64,000 bases of DNA from Mansonella perstans (taxonomy: Eukaryota > Nematoda > Chromadorea > Rhabditida > Onchocercidae), in assembly GCA_037074765.1 (NCBI GenBank), contig JBAMDO010000198.1:1-64000 (forward strand), read 5' to 3'. How positions within the stretch are numbered: the first letter of the stretch is position 1; every line of letters starts with the position of its first letter. The notes under the pieces are model-generated. The model had not been told where the DNA came from. It ran no database searches and saw only the letters and a program-made list of their open reading frames with translations. Shown piece by piece: positions 17,289-28,255 of the stretch. The position numbers and the translations under genes are program-made.

Positions 17289-18840
17289 ATGGATACTCAG
17301 GATAGTCATCAGGAAGAACAAACTCAGAATTCAGAAACTGTTAATGGTAGTACAGTTAGCGAAGGAGGCTTGAAAGATCTAGGCAAAGGCAACGAAGACA
17401 AGTATGCGCTTATTTCGTTGTCCTTGAATCCATTTTTTCAGAGATATGTGCAAGGTCGTGATAAGGTAATATTTTTTCGATTTGTCGTTTACAGGAAGAT
17501 ATTCGTTGGTGGGATAGCATACGACGTTACAAACGAAGACTTATCGCAATATTTCTCGCAGTATGGTGAGGTAGCACAGGCTCAGGTGAAGTATGATCGG
17601 AATACGGGTCGTTCTCGCGGTTTTGCATTTGTAGAATTCACAACCGGTGAGGCGTGTAGAGCTGCACTCAACGCAAGGGAACAGTCACTCAAAGGGAAAA
17701 CCGTTGAAGTTAAGCCAGCAAAATCTCGGGAAAATAAGAAGGTGTTTGTCGGTGGTTTGCCTGCTGATCATCCAGGTTAATATATTTCAGATGTATTTTG
17801 TTCTGGTTTTTTAACCGAACTGTGCTATTTTCACAGGTAAATAGACTGCTTCATGCTGTCAAAATTTGTTTCCGATGCTGTTTGATAGTAATGCAGTTTT
17901 GTGAAACGGTTGGATCTCGAATTGGGTCATTCATTTTCTGGCACCAGACAGTGGGACGAAGCTCATGTATCAAGCGGAGGTGATGTGAATCACTGCTGAT
18001 TTAATTGGCGTTTGTTCCAGAAGAAGAACTGCGTGCCCACTTTGAGCAATATGGAAAAGTAGAAGATATCGAATGGCCTTTTGACAAACAAACAAAAGCT
18101 CGACGAAATTTCGCATTTATTGTGTTTGAAGAAGAAGAAGCAGCTGAACGGGCATCGGCTACACCGAAGCAAATGTTTGGGTCACGCGAGGTTAATGCTA
18201 TATATTAATGTTTTATATACAAACGTAATTTGTTATGTTTGATTTTCTTGTTTTTATTGTTCTGCTCCACCAGTTTGCTAACAGTTTTATGGCTAATGCT
18301 ATTTATATTTATTTACAGTGTGACGTCAAGAAGGCCGTCCCTCAAGGTAAGCGTTTCCTGGGTGGTCGAGGTGGTGCAGCGATGCGGGCTGGATATGGAG
18401 CCGGTCGAGCGGGTGTCATGAACGGTGGTTGGTTTGGACAAGCCGGATGGGGTCAGATGGGAGCGTTTGGTGCATACGGCGGAGGTACTGGAACTGCAGG
18501 TGGTTGGGGTGACTGGTATGGTAATGCTGCTGCTGCTGGATATTATCAACAAGGACAAGCCGGTGGCTACTATGGTAGAATTATAATTTCAGTTTAGCTC
18601 GGATAGTGCAGCACTAGAGCTTTTTATTAAAATTTGTGTTTCTGTGCAAATTTTAAGTTTTGTCTCCTAGTTATTTTTTTGTGATTTAGAAAAATTCATG
18701 GTAATGTGCTGCAAAATCATAGTTTTATATTGTCGCATTCTGCAATAATTTTAGGTGCCGGTGGTTATGATGCCTATTCTCAAGGAATGACCCAGCGTGG
18801 AGCAAGTCAGCAGCGCTATCCACAACAACAACAGTACTGA
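17289..18840 (+). CDS. sqd-1: Two-RRM hnRNP, SQD-1/Squid-like RNA-binding protein
   Basis: A nuclear RNA-binding protein of the hnRNP A/B-D type, expected to act in pre-mRNA processing and transcript localisation. Five exons: 17289-17401, 17495-17775, 18021-18190, 18319-18574, 18755-18840; 301 residues. Order: acidic Gln/Glu/Ser-rich N-terminus (1-38); RRM1 (about 39-115) with RNP2 KIFVGGI and RNP1 RSRGFAFVEF; RRM2 (about 120-195) with RNP2 KVFVGGL and RNP1 RRNFAFIVF; Gly/Ala/Tyr-rich tail from about 205 with GGRGGAAMRAGYGAG and a Gln-rich end. The layout matches C. elegans SQD-1. Intron 1 is 93 bases, a multiple of three with no stop, so its retention would insert 31 residues. Skipping the last splice gives a shorter tail with a stop at 18595-18597. 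The ATG follows an acceptor-like AG by six bases. Confidence 0.93.
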
Positions 18841-20228
18841 GTATTCCACTAAAGCGGCGAGAGTTTTTGTATTTTCGTAATAGTCTTCTTTTTTTTTGTC
18901 TATGATTTCGTAAATCCATATCTTTGATCTATCATTGATAAAAAAGTTTTCTAATTGGACATTGAGCACTAATCAACAGTTCTTCGCATTATAAAAGTTA
19001 ACTATCTCTAAAATATCCCTCATAACGGTACCATCTTTCATTGGTTTTTTAAGAAATTGAAAGAAATATATATCGCAGAATTATTAGTTTTTGCTTCAGT
19101 AAGCTAATTTGTGGTTGTAGCAATTGTAATGCTCTCATTGTATGCAGTTTTTTTTTTTTTTTTTTTTATAATTTTTTTTATTCTATGTTGCTGTCGTCTT
19201 GGAGTATGGTCTTGAGTGAGATATGTCGCATAATGCTTCATTTGAATTTGTGGCATATTCATTCATGCTTGAATCTATTACATTTTGGAAGCAAACATGT
19301 CGAATTCTTCACAGTAATTCAGCCATTCTGTCTTAAATGTTCTATTTCGTGGAAATTTTTAGAATAACAAACATAGCAGTAATTTGACCGTTTATAAAAC
19401 CATTTTGTTTAACATTGTGGGTCTTCCTTACATTTCTTCATTTATACACATTAAATTGAAATGATGATCTCAGCCACTTCACCAGTAGGTGTTATGAACC
19501 AAGTATATATCTTCGCGAATCTTGCCTGTTTTAAGTCTTGGCTGAGTTCATGTTTGCTTTTATGCTTCATTTTGTAAGTGTTTTTGAAGTGGTTGGTGTT
19601 GACCCACACATATTATATTGAAGTCGTTTTAATTTTTCGAAAACAGTAAGCCTAGTCTTTACGATGGTGGTTTTCCTTTTTTAAATAAACATTTAGTAAT
19701 GCCTTAATTTAGGATGTTAAAGGACGATATCGATTTCATACTACAAAATTTACGGTTTTCTTAGTGAATTTCAGCAAAGCATGGTTTACAATATTCCCTC
19801 AACACTAACTAGACGTTAGTAACAGAAAATGAGTGGCACATTCTGTTTCAGTTTTGTTTGAAAAAACTTCGAGTCTCTCGTATTACCTCTGAAATCCATC
19901 TTAATACTGCAAATGCATTGTACTAAGCTGTACCGTATCATTTTGAATTTTTGCGTCTTGTCTCTCAGAAATTTGAGTCCTTTTTGCGCTATGATTAAAT
20001 GCATACCCAGCCAACGATGCCTTCAACAATTCGCAACATTTCTTTATTTGCCATTTTATTTTGTTTATTTTTTTATTTTTATATTAGCTGGTCTCTTACC
20101 ACTTCGGTTTCTTACTCTTATATATCTTACAAATATTCGTTCCGTGAAAAATAAGGACGTGCATCTTTTGGTTCTCTTTTCGTTTGATATTCGTCTGTAA
20201 GATCTTACGATTTGTTGCGTTGTAATTT

Positions 20229-20230
<2 letters not shown>

Positions 20231-20263
<33 letters not shown>
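20231..20263 (+). repeat. Homopolymer run of 33 T
   Basis: Uninterrupted T33. The reverse-strand frame across it yields a poly-Lys segment that is not a real protein. Such a run is prone to length error in sequencing and polymorphism in populations. Confidence 0.95.
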
Positions 20264-20264
<1 letters not shown>

Positions 20265-21680
20265 AGCTAACTGCACTCTTAGAATGGCGTACAAGTGAAA
20301 ATTGTACGGAAGAAGTAACGTAACGTATCACCCTGGAAAGTAAGATTTCTGTAAGAAAAATAATTGGAATTTGAAATTCCAAAATTTAAGGAATCACCAT
20401 TGTTTGGTTTAACGATGAGAGCAGCCGCAAGGAAATATGTTAACCATGCCTTGGTGGTGCATCATTTTTTATTTTTGTATTGCTGTGGGCATTTTTCTTT
20501 TTTCACCTTCTTTTGCTTCGCCGCGTCGTCATTTCTTGTTTTACCTTCTTTTTTTTTTTATTTTTTTTTTTATTATTATCATGAAAACAAAACTATTGGG
20601 ATATTTGGTTTAATCTTTTATTCCCAAGGAAAATGGACCGTTCAATTCCTGTAAAACATTTGATTTAAAACTCTGTTTTTTTTCTTGATTAGCACTGTAG
20701 TTTATTGCTACAGTGGTTTCGTGTGAGTTTTAAATTTGAGAATGGCTTAAAGGCCGGTGCGCAGTTTCTCTCTTGTTCATCACATGCTCAAGGTGCTTGA
20801 TGATTGATTTTTATTTTGCTATTAGCACACTTATCGTTCGTTCCCTTACTGTTGTACCATTTTTTCTTTCTGTAAGGAAAGTAAGTTGGGAATTTGGAAG
20901 AGCGAATGGATTTGCTCCATAATTTTAATTAATAGTGTGTCGTAAGGATTGTATGCATCAAGTCTCCTTGAATTCATTGTTTTACTTTTTTAACTTAGAT
21001 CCAGAGATTTGTTTAACAAAAACACAACAATAATACCTTGATTTCGTACTGTGGTGTGAAACATTCTCATTACGCCTTATTTTCCTCTGTTTCATTACTA
21101 CTCCTTGCCGCTTTTAGTATTTCCTCCGTCCCAATCTTTCCATTTTTTGGAATTCAATCCAACAGGTTTTCCGCTCTCTCTCTGTTCTTCTCATTTCCTC
21201 ATCCATTGTTCTCTCAACACATCATGTGTTCTTTCCCCTTTTACTCCCCGTGTTGTTTTATTTTTTAATATTGCTTTTTTTTTCGAAACTTTGTTTCGTA
21301 AGTTTGTTCCATTTTATCCGAAGCAGAATTGTCAACGATGTGTTTTACGGTATTTGAATTTGCTTCGATACATCTCTCCATAAATTGATCTTAGTTGCTT
21401 GCATTAACGTTTCGATTTGAAACATTTCATTGTTTCTAAAGTCAGTGTGAAATATGGTTGCTAAACGTTGTCAGTTGTGAATCAAATAATTGATATTGGA
21501 TAAATTGGAAGTTGTGAAGTTTTGTTTTTCATCATTTGATTGAATGTTTGTTTTCAAAGGAATGTTATATATTCTTCCTACAAGAATGTTTCTAAGCTAA
21601 TAAGAGAAGATGTGTGCTCGACACTTTTGTGTTCGACAAGAGCAGGTCAGATGGATTGTTCGGTAATGTTCTCGGTTAAA

Positions 21681-21756
21681 GATTTCTACAAGATAGCCGT
21701 ACACTGTTATTTTAAAGAGATTTCTACAAGACAGCCGTACACTGTTATTTTAAAGA
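21681..21756 (+). repeat. Tandem duplication of a 38-bp unit
   Basis: Units 21681-21718 and 21719-21756 differ by one base (agatag versus agacag). The unit length is not a multiple of three. It lies about 500 bases upstream of LSM8 in apparently noncoding DNA. Confidence 0.9.
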
Positions 21757-22255
21757 GAACACGTATCTACCCACAATTGGTAATTAGAAGGAATCCGGCT
21801 CCGGCCTCGTGAAATTATAACTCAACCGTACAAATTTCGTATCACTTATTGCGCAGCGCATCATGATTCGCTTAGTCCTTCGTTTTTGTTGGGCTGAGGG
21901 TGTTTGCGGTTTTTTTCGTCGTAGTGTTAGTGGGCATTTAAAACAGCTCGGAAAAGAGAAAAGTCAACTTATTCGATAATTTGCGGTTGGAGTGCATTGA
22001 AGGAGTCAAAATTTGGTTCAGTATGGTATGGATGTAGTTTTCGATTTCGATACTTCGATCCTTTCTGGAATATTTCATTTTCTAATTTGACGAAGAGAGT
22101 TATGGGTTGGAAGTTATATATATAAATTTAAATTCAAATTATTTACCAATTTTGGAAGTGGAAATCGGATTGTAGTTGGTTTACTTCTTTTCGCTTCCTC
22201 AGCGTTTTGGTCATTTGGAGTTTATTCGATTTTGTTTATTCGGTCAAATTTTAGC

Positions 22256-23100
22256 ATGACACAGACATTGGAATCGTTCATCAACAAAGTAATTTCGGTC
22301 ATTACTGGTGATGGGCGAAATATTGTCGGCTTAATGAAAGGTTTCGATCAGACGATTAACCTGGTGCTAGAAGATTCGCATGAGCGTGTTTTTAGTGAAG
22401 ATGCGGGTGTTGAACAGATTCCACTAGGTTTATATATTGTGAGGGGCGATAATGTGTTAGTTTTAATTGATTTTTATGAAAAAAATTACCAGTGCAGTTG
22501 GTAGTATTAGTAGTTTCATATCATCCTAAACAATAATAAAGCTTATATGTAAGATCGGGTCTCGACTCTCGAAAAGCTTCGTCTGAGTTCCTGTCGCTTT
22601 TTTGACTCACTCTATCACGTTGCCAGCGACCATTTTTGACTTTGACACTATGAGAACCGGACACGATTTCGTTTCTCATCTTTTTCGAAAGATGGAGTAA
22701 AGAGCCGCTTTCGGTCAGTGTATTGGTTGTTTTAGTTTCGATCCGATATATTGACTGAGAATATATATCATGATTTGGTGTAAAATTTATAAATGGCAGC
22801 AATTTTTGCACAATTAGGCTGGTAGCTTTTGCATGGAAAAAGGGAAGACGGTGTCGTCGGTTGGTGAGTGTTGTAATTCCTTAAATGATATTAAAAACTG
22901 GGCCAGCTTTTCGAAATTTCCTGACTTGGGAGACACTCATTCGTAGAACTAACGAAATTGTACTGAAATAATTCCTTTGCATTGCTGTTTGACATTTTTT
23001 CAGAGCAGTTATCGGTGAACTGGATGAAGATCTCGATAAGCGTTTAGATTTCAGCAAGATGAAAGCACCACCATTGGGTCCGGTTTGGGTGCATATGTAA
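22256..23100 (+). CDS. lsm-8: U6 snRNA-associated Sm-like protein LSM8
   Basis: Component of the nuclear LSM2-8 ring that binds the 3' oligo-U of U6 snRNA and supports spliceosome assembly. Two exons, 22256-22455 and 23004-23100, give 98 residues (human LSM8 has 96). The Sm1 motif covers VISVITGDGRNIVG and GFDQTINLVL, followed by SHERVF; the Sm2 motif is GLYIVRGDNVAVIGELDEDL, with the intron falling in the Val codon of GDNV. The HERVF segment and the GDNVAVIGE ending separate LSM8 from LSM1-7. The start chosen is MTQTLESF, one base after an acceptor-like attttag, which fits spliced-leader addition with an almost absent 5' UTR. An upstream in-frame Met at 22232 would lie before that acceptor and is unlikely to be used. 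Confidence 0.96.
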
Positions 23101-24921
23101 AGTGAAGCTGAGTAATCAAGTTTAAATTCATGATCTCGACTGCTCTTTATTGAATTACATTGTTTCATTGTTTTTTAATATGTAGAACGAAAGAACTAAT
23201 TGAAATTTCCCAGTGTGTTACTAGTGTTGCCCATATTGTTTAATCGTTCTTATAATTATGCAGAAATTTCCAAATTGAAAGTTTGTTTCCTGACATTATT
23301 TGTTATTGTTTGTTGCTCATCTGTTAAGATTCAATGGTTTTGTTTTAATCGTAATTTTCAGAAATAGAGTGTTTTTTTTTTAGTCTTCATTCTGTTTCTG
23401 CTTTTGAATGGTTATATGATGAATAAACTTTTCCTACGGTATGAGCCATTCGGTTCTATACCAGAGATATTACGGTAGTTATATGGTAGTAGTTGCTATG
23501 TTGAATAAATTTTCTCCAGCTACAACATAGATCCTTGGTGGTAACCCATAAATGTGGAGTGAAATATCTGCCTCAATTTTGTTATTTCTTGTATTGCTGT
23601 GAAAGATGATTTTTGCATACATTTTGCATAGTTTTGATTTTAGAAATTAGAGGATTATGTCTGAAAACAAAGTGGAATTTAAATTTCGAAAACAATTTGA
23701 AAGTAGATGATGCATGCTTCCTTACCTTTAAGTGTTTAAATATCGGAAGCAAATTATCGCCAATTCATGACTTTACTGTACTTGAATGACCTTTTTTGTT
23801 TATTTTCTTTGTTAGATGAACTGGAAAGCATTTGTACAAAATGCGTATAAAGCGCATATGTAGGCATTTAAAGCGCGATCGACTTAAGTAGGAGGTAGTT
23901 CGGTGTTTAATCGTTATCGTTGCTTATTGGCGAATCCTGATCAGCTGTGTATGCGGTCGTCTGCAGTACAATTCCTATTTATCGTTAATAGGCCAGATTT
24001 TTGATGGATTGATGGACAGACAGTTTGTAGGAAGATGGACAGACAGTTTTTGTTTCATTCCAGGCTGAAAAATAAGAGCAAGATTTTCCGAATCTGATAT
24101 TGCAGACTTCGAACTTTGAATTTTGCTAACGTACAGATATATTAATATTGAAATTCTTATGGGAAGATTTGAAGTTATCTTTTGTTGAAGTTTCATATTT
24201 AATAGTTCTTTCCTGTTTTCGGAAATTTCAGAGCTAGGAACGAGGAATTTTAGATGAAGAGAAATAGATTGTAGATAATCTAGGTAGAGTTATATACTTT
24301 TTTAGACTTTCCAACTGCAATACCTATTATCATATTATCCTTTAATTAATGCTTATTTAATTAATATTTTTTCCACTTATAATTAGTAGTAAACTTATAA
24401 TTAATAGTAATCTTAAATCATTTTAAAGACATATTACAAAATTTCCTCCTTGTCCATAACTTTATTAATTTATAATAGGAGTAATTTGTGGCACGGGCTT
24501 CTGCATTACATAACTGATCTTGGTTTCGTACGTATGTTTGTTGCCCTGCAGTTACGTACGTACGTACGTAAATGATAGCAGACAAGAAATCGATGTTACC
24601 CTATGACAACATGTGACCGATAATGTTATCGAATTCCTTCATATATGTTGCGAACACGTTTGAATTGATTTGAGCTATTTCTGCCTTCATTCTGATTTCA
24701 TTGTTTTCTTGCAGTGATACAATCGTGTGAACTGAACTGTGTTCGGAAATTATTTGATAATTGAAACGAAATTGCTTTAGCATTAGAATGGTATTTTTTT
24801 ATTTGTCTCATAAATTAGTTTGTACGACAACAATGCTTGTAACATTGTAATCTCTATCAATAATTATTGTTCATTATTTAGTTCTGGATATTTGTTATTT
24901 ATGCTTGTGTGATATTTACAG
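23101..24921. other. Spacer between LSM8 and the homeodomain-like gene
   Basis: About 1.8 kb. A possible LSM8 polyadenylation signal AATAAA lies at 23422-23427. At 23817 an ATG directly follows an acceptor-like tttgttag; its first six codons before a gtacaa donor would join in frame to the exon at 24922 and could be the first exon of the next gene, but this is speculative. A direct repeat tggacagacagttt occurs twice near 24010-24050. Confidence 0.4.
24553..24570 (+). repeat. Self-complementary (TACG)n run
   Basis: Four and a half copies of the palindromic tetranucleotide TACG/CGTA, able to form a hairpin on either strand. It lies in the spacer upstream of the 24.9-28.3 kb gene. Confidence 0.9.
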
Positions 24922-27900
24922 GAGGAGATTTTCGATGATTTGATTTGTCTGGATGAAGAAGGAGAGTCGCTGGAGTTTAAAATGGTATTCTTCCTCACTT
25001 TTTAACTATTTTGTATTTTTTGATATTATACTTACAGTTTTCATCAGTAGCTTTATCTTCTATATTTCTTCCTTAATTGTGGTGAAGCGGAATCTCTGTA
25101 TCAACCAAACAGTTATTATATTTTAGAGCGAAAATTTATCCGAGATCAACCATAAAACTCGTTTTTCTGAAATGCAGCCAGATTCATGTGTAAACCATTG
25201 CAAGAAGCGTGATGATGTTGCGCGAAGTTACAAGAAGCCATGTCGTTATTCGGATGGTAAACCAGTGCCATCCAGATATTGTTTTTATACGTCTAATGTT
25301 ACACGGAGTGATTTTCGTGGAGGTGTAAGATGTATAAGACTGGAAAGGAAAGATAATAATGCAGATGCACTTACTACCGACACAAATCTTTTGCAAATTG
25401 ATAGCTGTGAGAATATTTCTGCTTATGTTTTTTTTTTTTGTTGCTATCTCCAACGGCTTTTGCTTTCATTGGGCTTTTAGAACACAGTTAAAATTAATTT
25501 TAATTTTCAGGTGAAGGAGATGAGATTGATTGCTCGGTGTCAGAGGAAAATCCAAGCTTAAACCAGTTATCAAGAAAAGGAGAAAATAGGTAAGGACAGT
25601 GAAACTGGTTGAATTTGAATTAGCTAGGATAGGTATTGGTATCATGCTAAAGGTACAGAGATTTTAGTCGCGCTATTTGCTTTTTTTGTTCAAGACTTCC
25701 CCAAACTAGTAATTTTTGGTGTTATGTATGATGTTCATTATATTCGACAATTTCGTTATGAGAAACGAAGCAATAAGTTAATTTATAGAGTCACTGTCAG
25801 CCATGCGGACTTGACATCATCAGCGGCTGGACAAATATATGGTGATGACGAAGATTGGCCTTATCTTTCTGGCGATGTTGATGAGGAAGCTGTACGCTTA
25901 GCAGCAAGCCTGGACCCGGACTTAACTAAGGCAGCAAGAGATGGTTCACAGCATGATTCGCGGAAGAAATGCTACGAAGCTGTAAATTCCATAACAGGCA
26001 AATGGAATTTACAACAGTGCTGCAACAATGATGGATCATCTTACTACAGGACTCCAGATAAGCATGATGGTATATGGTCGCTGCATCTTTGGAAATCCAT
26101 GTTCCCACTAATATTCGTCAGCCGTGTTATTTCTACCAATATAGTGGGAAGATGTTACAGAATTACACGTGCTCCTTAGTTTATTTCAGCGACAGGAATC
26201 TACTCAGTTTTTCTTCAGTTACTCGGAAAATGCGAAAGGTGCTACTCTGGTTAATGGTTACAGCCACTGTACGAATAAGGCTGAATGATAATGTTGTGGG
26301 ACTGTTCTTAAAGACTCAGCAGACGAAGATGAAACTGGGAAGGAATTGATTCGTATATTTTCGGACATATGGAAAAAAGGCTGCTCTAGTTGTTTGTCCT
26401 ATAGTCTTTAAGCAAGGTTGGATGAAAAAAATCAAGGAATTGTGCTTCAGCAAATGTGTATGGAATATGGCAAAGGCTATTGAAGATCCGAAATAAATTA
26501 TCAAGCGAGAAACATGGAAGTTTCTCTCCTTTTGAAACCGGAGGACGGCTTTTACGCTCTGAAAGAAGAATATAAAGATTTTAAAGACTTCTAAGTGGTC
26601 CAGACAGATATTTTCACGGTAGATGGAGAAAATCGTTATATCATCATAAATTTCGAGAAATAGACTAATGTATAAGATTCGAGTCGGTCGAAAGATGACA
26701 GAGAATTTGAACAATGGCTTTCTAAATGAAGAAAAGTATTAGCGACTGATTGTCTTATTTTCGGTTCTGGGATGAGTTGAAGAGAAAGTGGGGAAGTAGC
26801 GGATGAAGAAAAAGGAAATACTACACATATCGCGAAAGAAACATCATTTTCATACTGTGTTGTGAATGAATGAGGAAGTGTTCCAAGTCGCTCTAATTTC
26901 GGTTGGGAATTGATACTTCCCTGTTTAATTCGAAAATAAAAACATGATGTGGAGGAGGGCTGATGATTTAGAGTTCTGAAGGATAAGAATAATGTAAGTT
27001 TACTGGTCGCTTGCTAAACCGGAAGTACTATAAAACAACCGACATTATGGAGATGCTAACAAATTTCCTATCTTCAATATGCAGTCGCTAGATTTCGATC
27101 GATAGTGTATTTCTTCATGGAGAGCAGAAAAAATTTGAAAAACGACAAGAATTCTTTTCCTTAAATAACAAAAGGGAAGCATGTTAAATAGTCGCTCTTT
27201 GATCTGGGTTAGGTAATACTTAGAAAATCGCTTAAGCGGATTATTGTCTTTCACAATAAAATTGTAAACATCAGTAAAATAAACGTCCATACGAAGCTCA
27301 TTCGATTACTGTGTAATTGAATGTGCTCTTCATTGTTGTATTAGGTTGTTTTCTTATGATGCGCTAATTCTTTAACCCTAAAAGTGTAATTTTTAAAAGT
27401 TGTAAATTCCTTCGTTACAAAGTCGGGAATTTTTTTTTTACATTATATGGCTTAAAATTCTATAGAGCAGTAGTGAATTTTAGATTAAGTCAAATTTCAG
27501 ATTCGAAAGGACAGCTAAGAAACTTGAGTCGAATTTCAGATTCGAAAGGACGGTTAAGAAATTTTCCTTCACTCGCTTCACCAAATAGAAAACGTTGGTC
27601 GCTGTTGCACACGCATCAAGAAGCAAATCGTCGCATGATGAACAGTGAATATCCACGATATCGTCGTCAGGAGCTGGTGAAACACCATGGATTGTCGGAG
27701 CGACATGTTCGCATGGAGCGTGTTTCACTTTTTATGTCTTCACAGAATCGTCGATGTTCATTGCAAACCAGAGCTGGGCCACCTTTACTTTATTCTAAGA
27801 AGACGTATATGCCGTATCCTACTGTTTGTAGAAAGGATGAAACCGCAAATAATACATCGAAAAGATCTAGTGGAATCAGTGGTGTTGTTATTAAACGGTC

Positions 27901-28255
27901 TTATCAAATCAAGACGCAGTCAATAGACAATGGTCCAAAAAAAAGCAGGAAAGTAAGTACCGAGAATTCGGTTCAAAAAACTATCTGTAATAAAGCGAAC
28001 TCATACATTGATCGGAAAGAATCTGCGTTGCTTTCGCCCATTAATAGTGATGGACTTCCAAAAGTTGATGAAGGTTAGGTTAGCGCTGCTGCGAAATATC
28101 TGAGTGCAACTGTTCAGTTTTCGAAGAGGGAAAATGAACATGAAGAGATTCCGAAGAAAAAGTTACGATGGATTTTGGATACTGAACAGTTCCAACCCGA
28201 CGAAATGAAAACAAATTTCGTGGATAAGGGTCACAGTTATCCAGAGGCAATACAA
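24922..28255 (+). CDS. Unrecognised multi-exon protein with a homeodomain-like segment
   Basis: I do not recognise the gene as a whole. Exons joined by matching phases: 24922-24984, 25178-25406, 25511-25589, 25801-26069, 27501-27952 and 28118-28255 (410 codons without a secure start or stop). Early exons are Cys/His-containing, for example CVNHCKKRDD and CRYSDGKPVPSRYC. Exon four is acidic (YGDDEDWPYLSGDVDEEAV). Exon five contains SEYPRYRRQELVKHHGLSER followed by HVR and, after an interruption, QNRRC, which looks like helices 2 and 3 of a homeodomain with about seven extra residues where WF should be. It then becomes basic, then FSKRENEHEEIPKKKLRW. A 39-bp duplication at the exon-five acceptor offers two in-frame acceptors. 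A transcriptional role is a guess. The TAG at 28076-28078 lies inside the intron 27953-28117 if the strong gtaagt donor is used. Confidence 0.55.
27491..27568 (+). repeat. 39-bp tandem duplication spanning a splice acceptor
   Basis: Units 27491-27529 and 27530-27568 both contain aatttcagattcgaaagga. Each carries a good 3' splice site (AG ending at 27500 and 27539). The unit is 13 codons long, so either acceptor keeps the reading frame; using the first yields the repeated peptide ISDSKGQLRNLS / ISDSKGRLRNFP (the first Ile-Ser then coming only from unit two). Confidence 0.85.

Larger units (their letters stand above)
18841..22255. other. Intergenic region between hnRNP and LSM8 genes
   Basis: About 3.4 kb, AT-rich, holding the hnRNP 3' UTR and the LSM8 upstream region. 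Besides the T33 run and the 38-bp tandem duplication listed separately, I see pyrimidine-rich tracts (21100-21270) and no supported coding exon. Open frames on the plus strand around 20364-20654 and 21038-21383 are Phe/Leu/Ser-rich products of T-rich DNA. Confidence 0.5.

Noticed and set aside
18313..18558. 81-codon minus-strand Ser/Thr-rich frame
   Set aside because: Reverse-strand shadow of the Gly/Ala-rich tail of the hnRNP.
27953..28117. In-frame TAG at 28076-28078 between two coding-like stretches, as if a stop codon were read through
   Set aside because: A strong gtaagt donor at 27953 and a ttcag acceptor ending at 28117 splice the stop out and keep phase 0, so no readthrough is needed.
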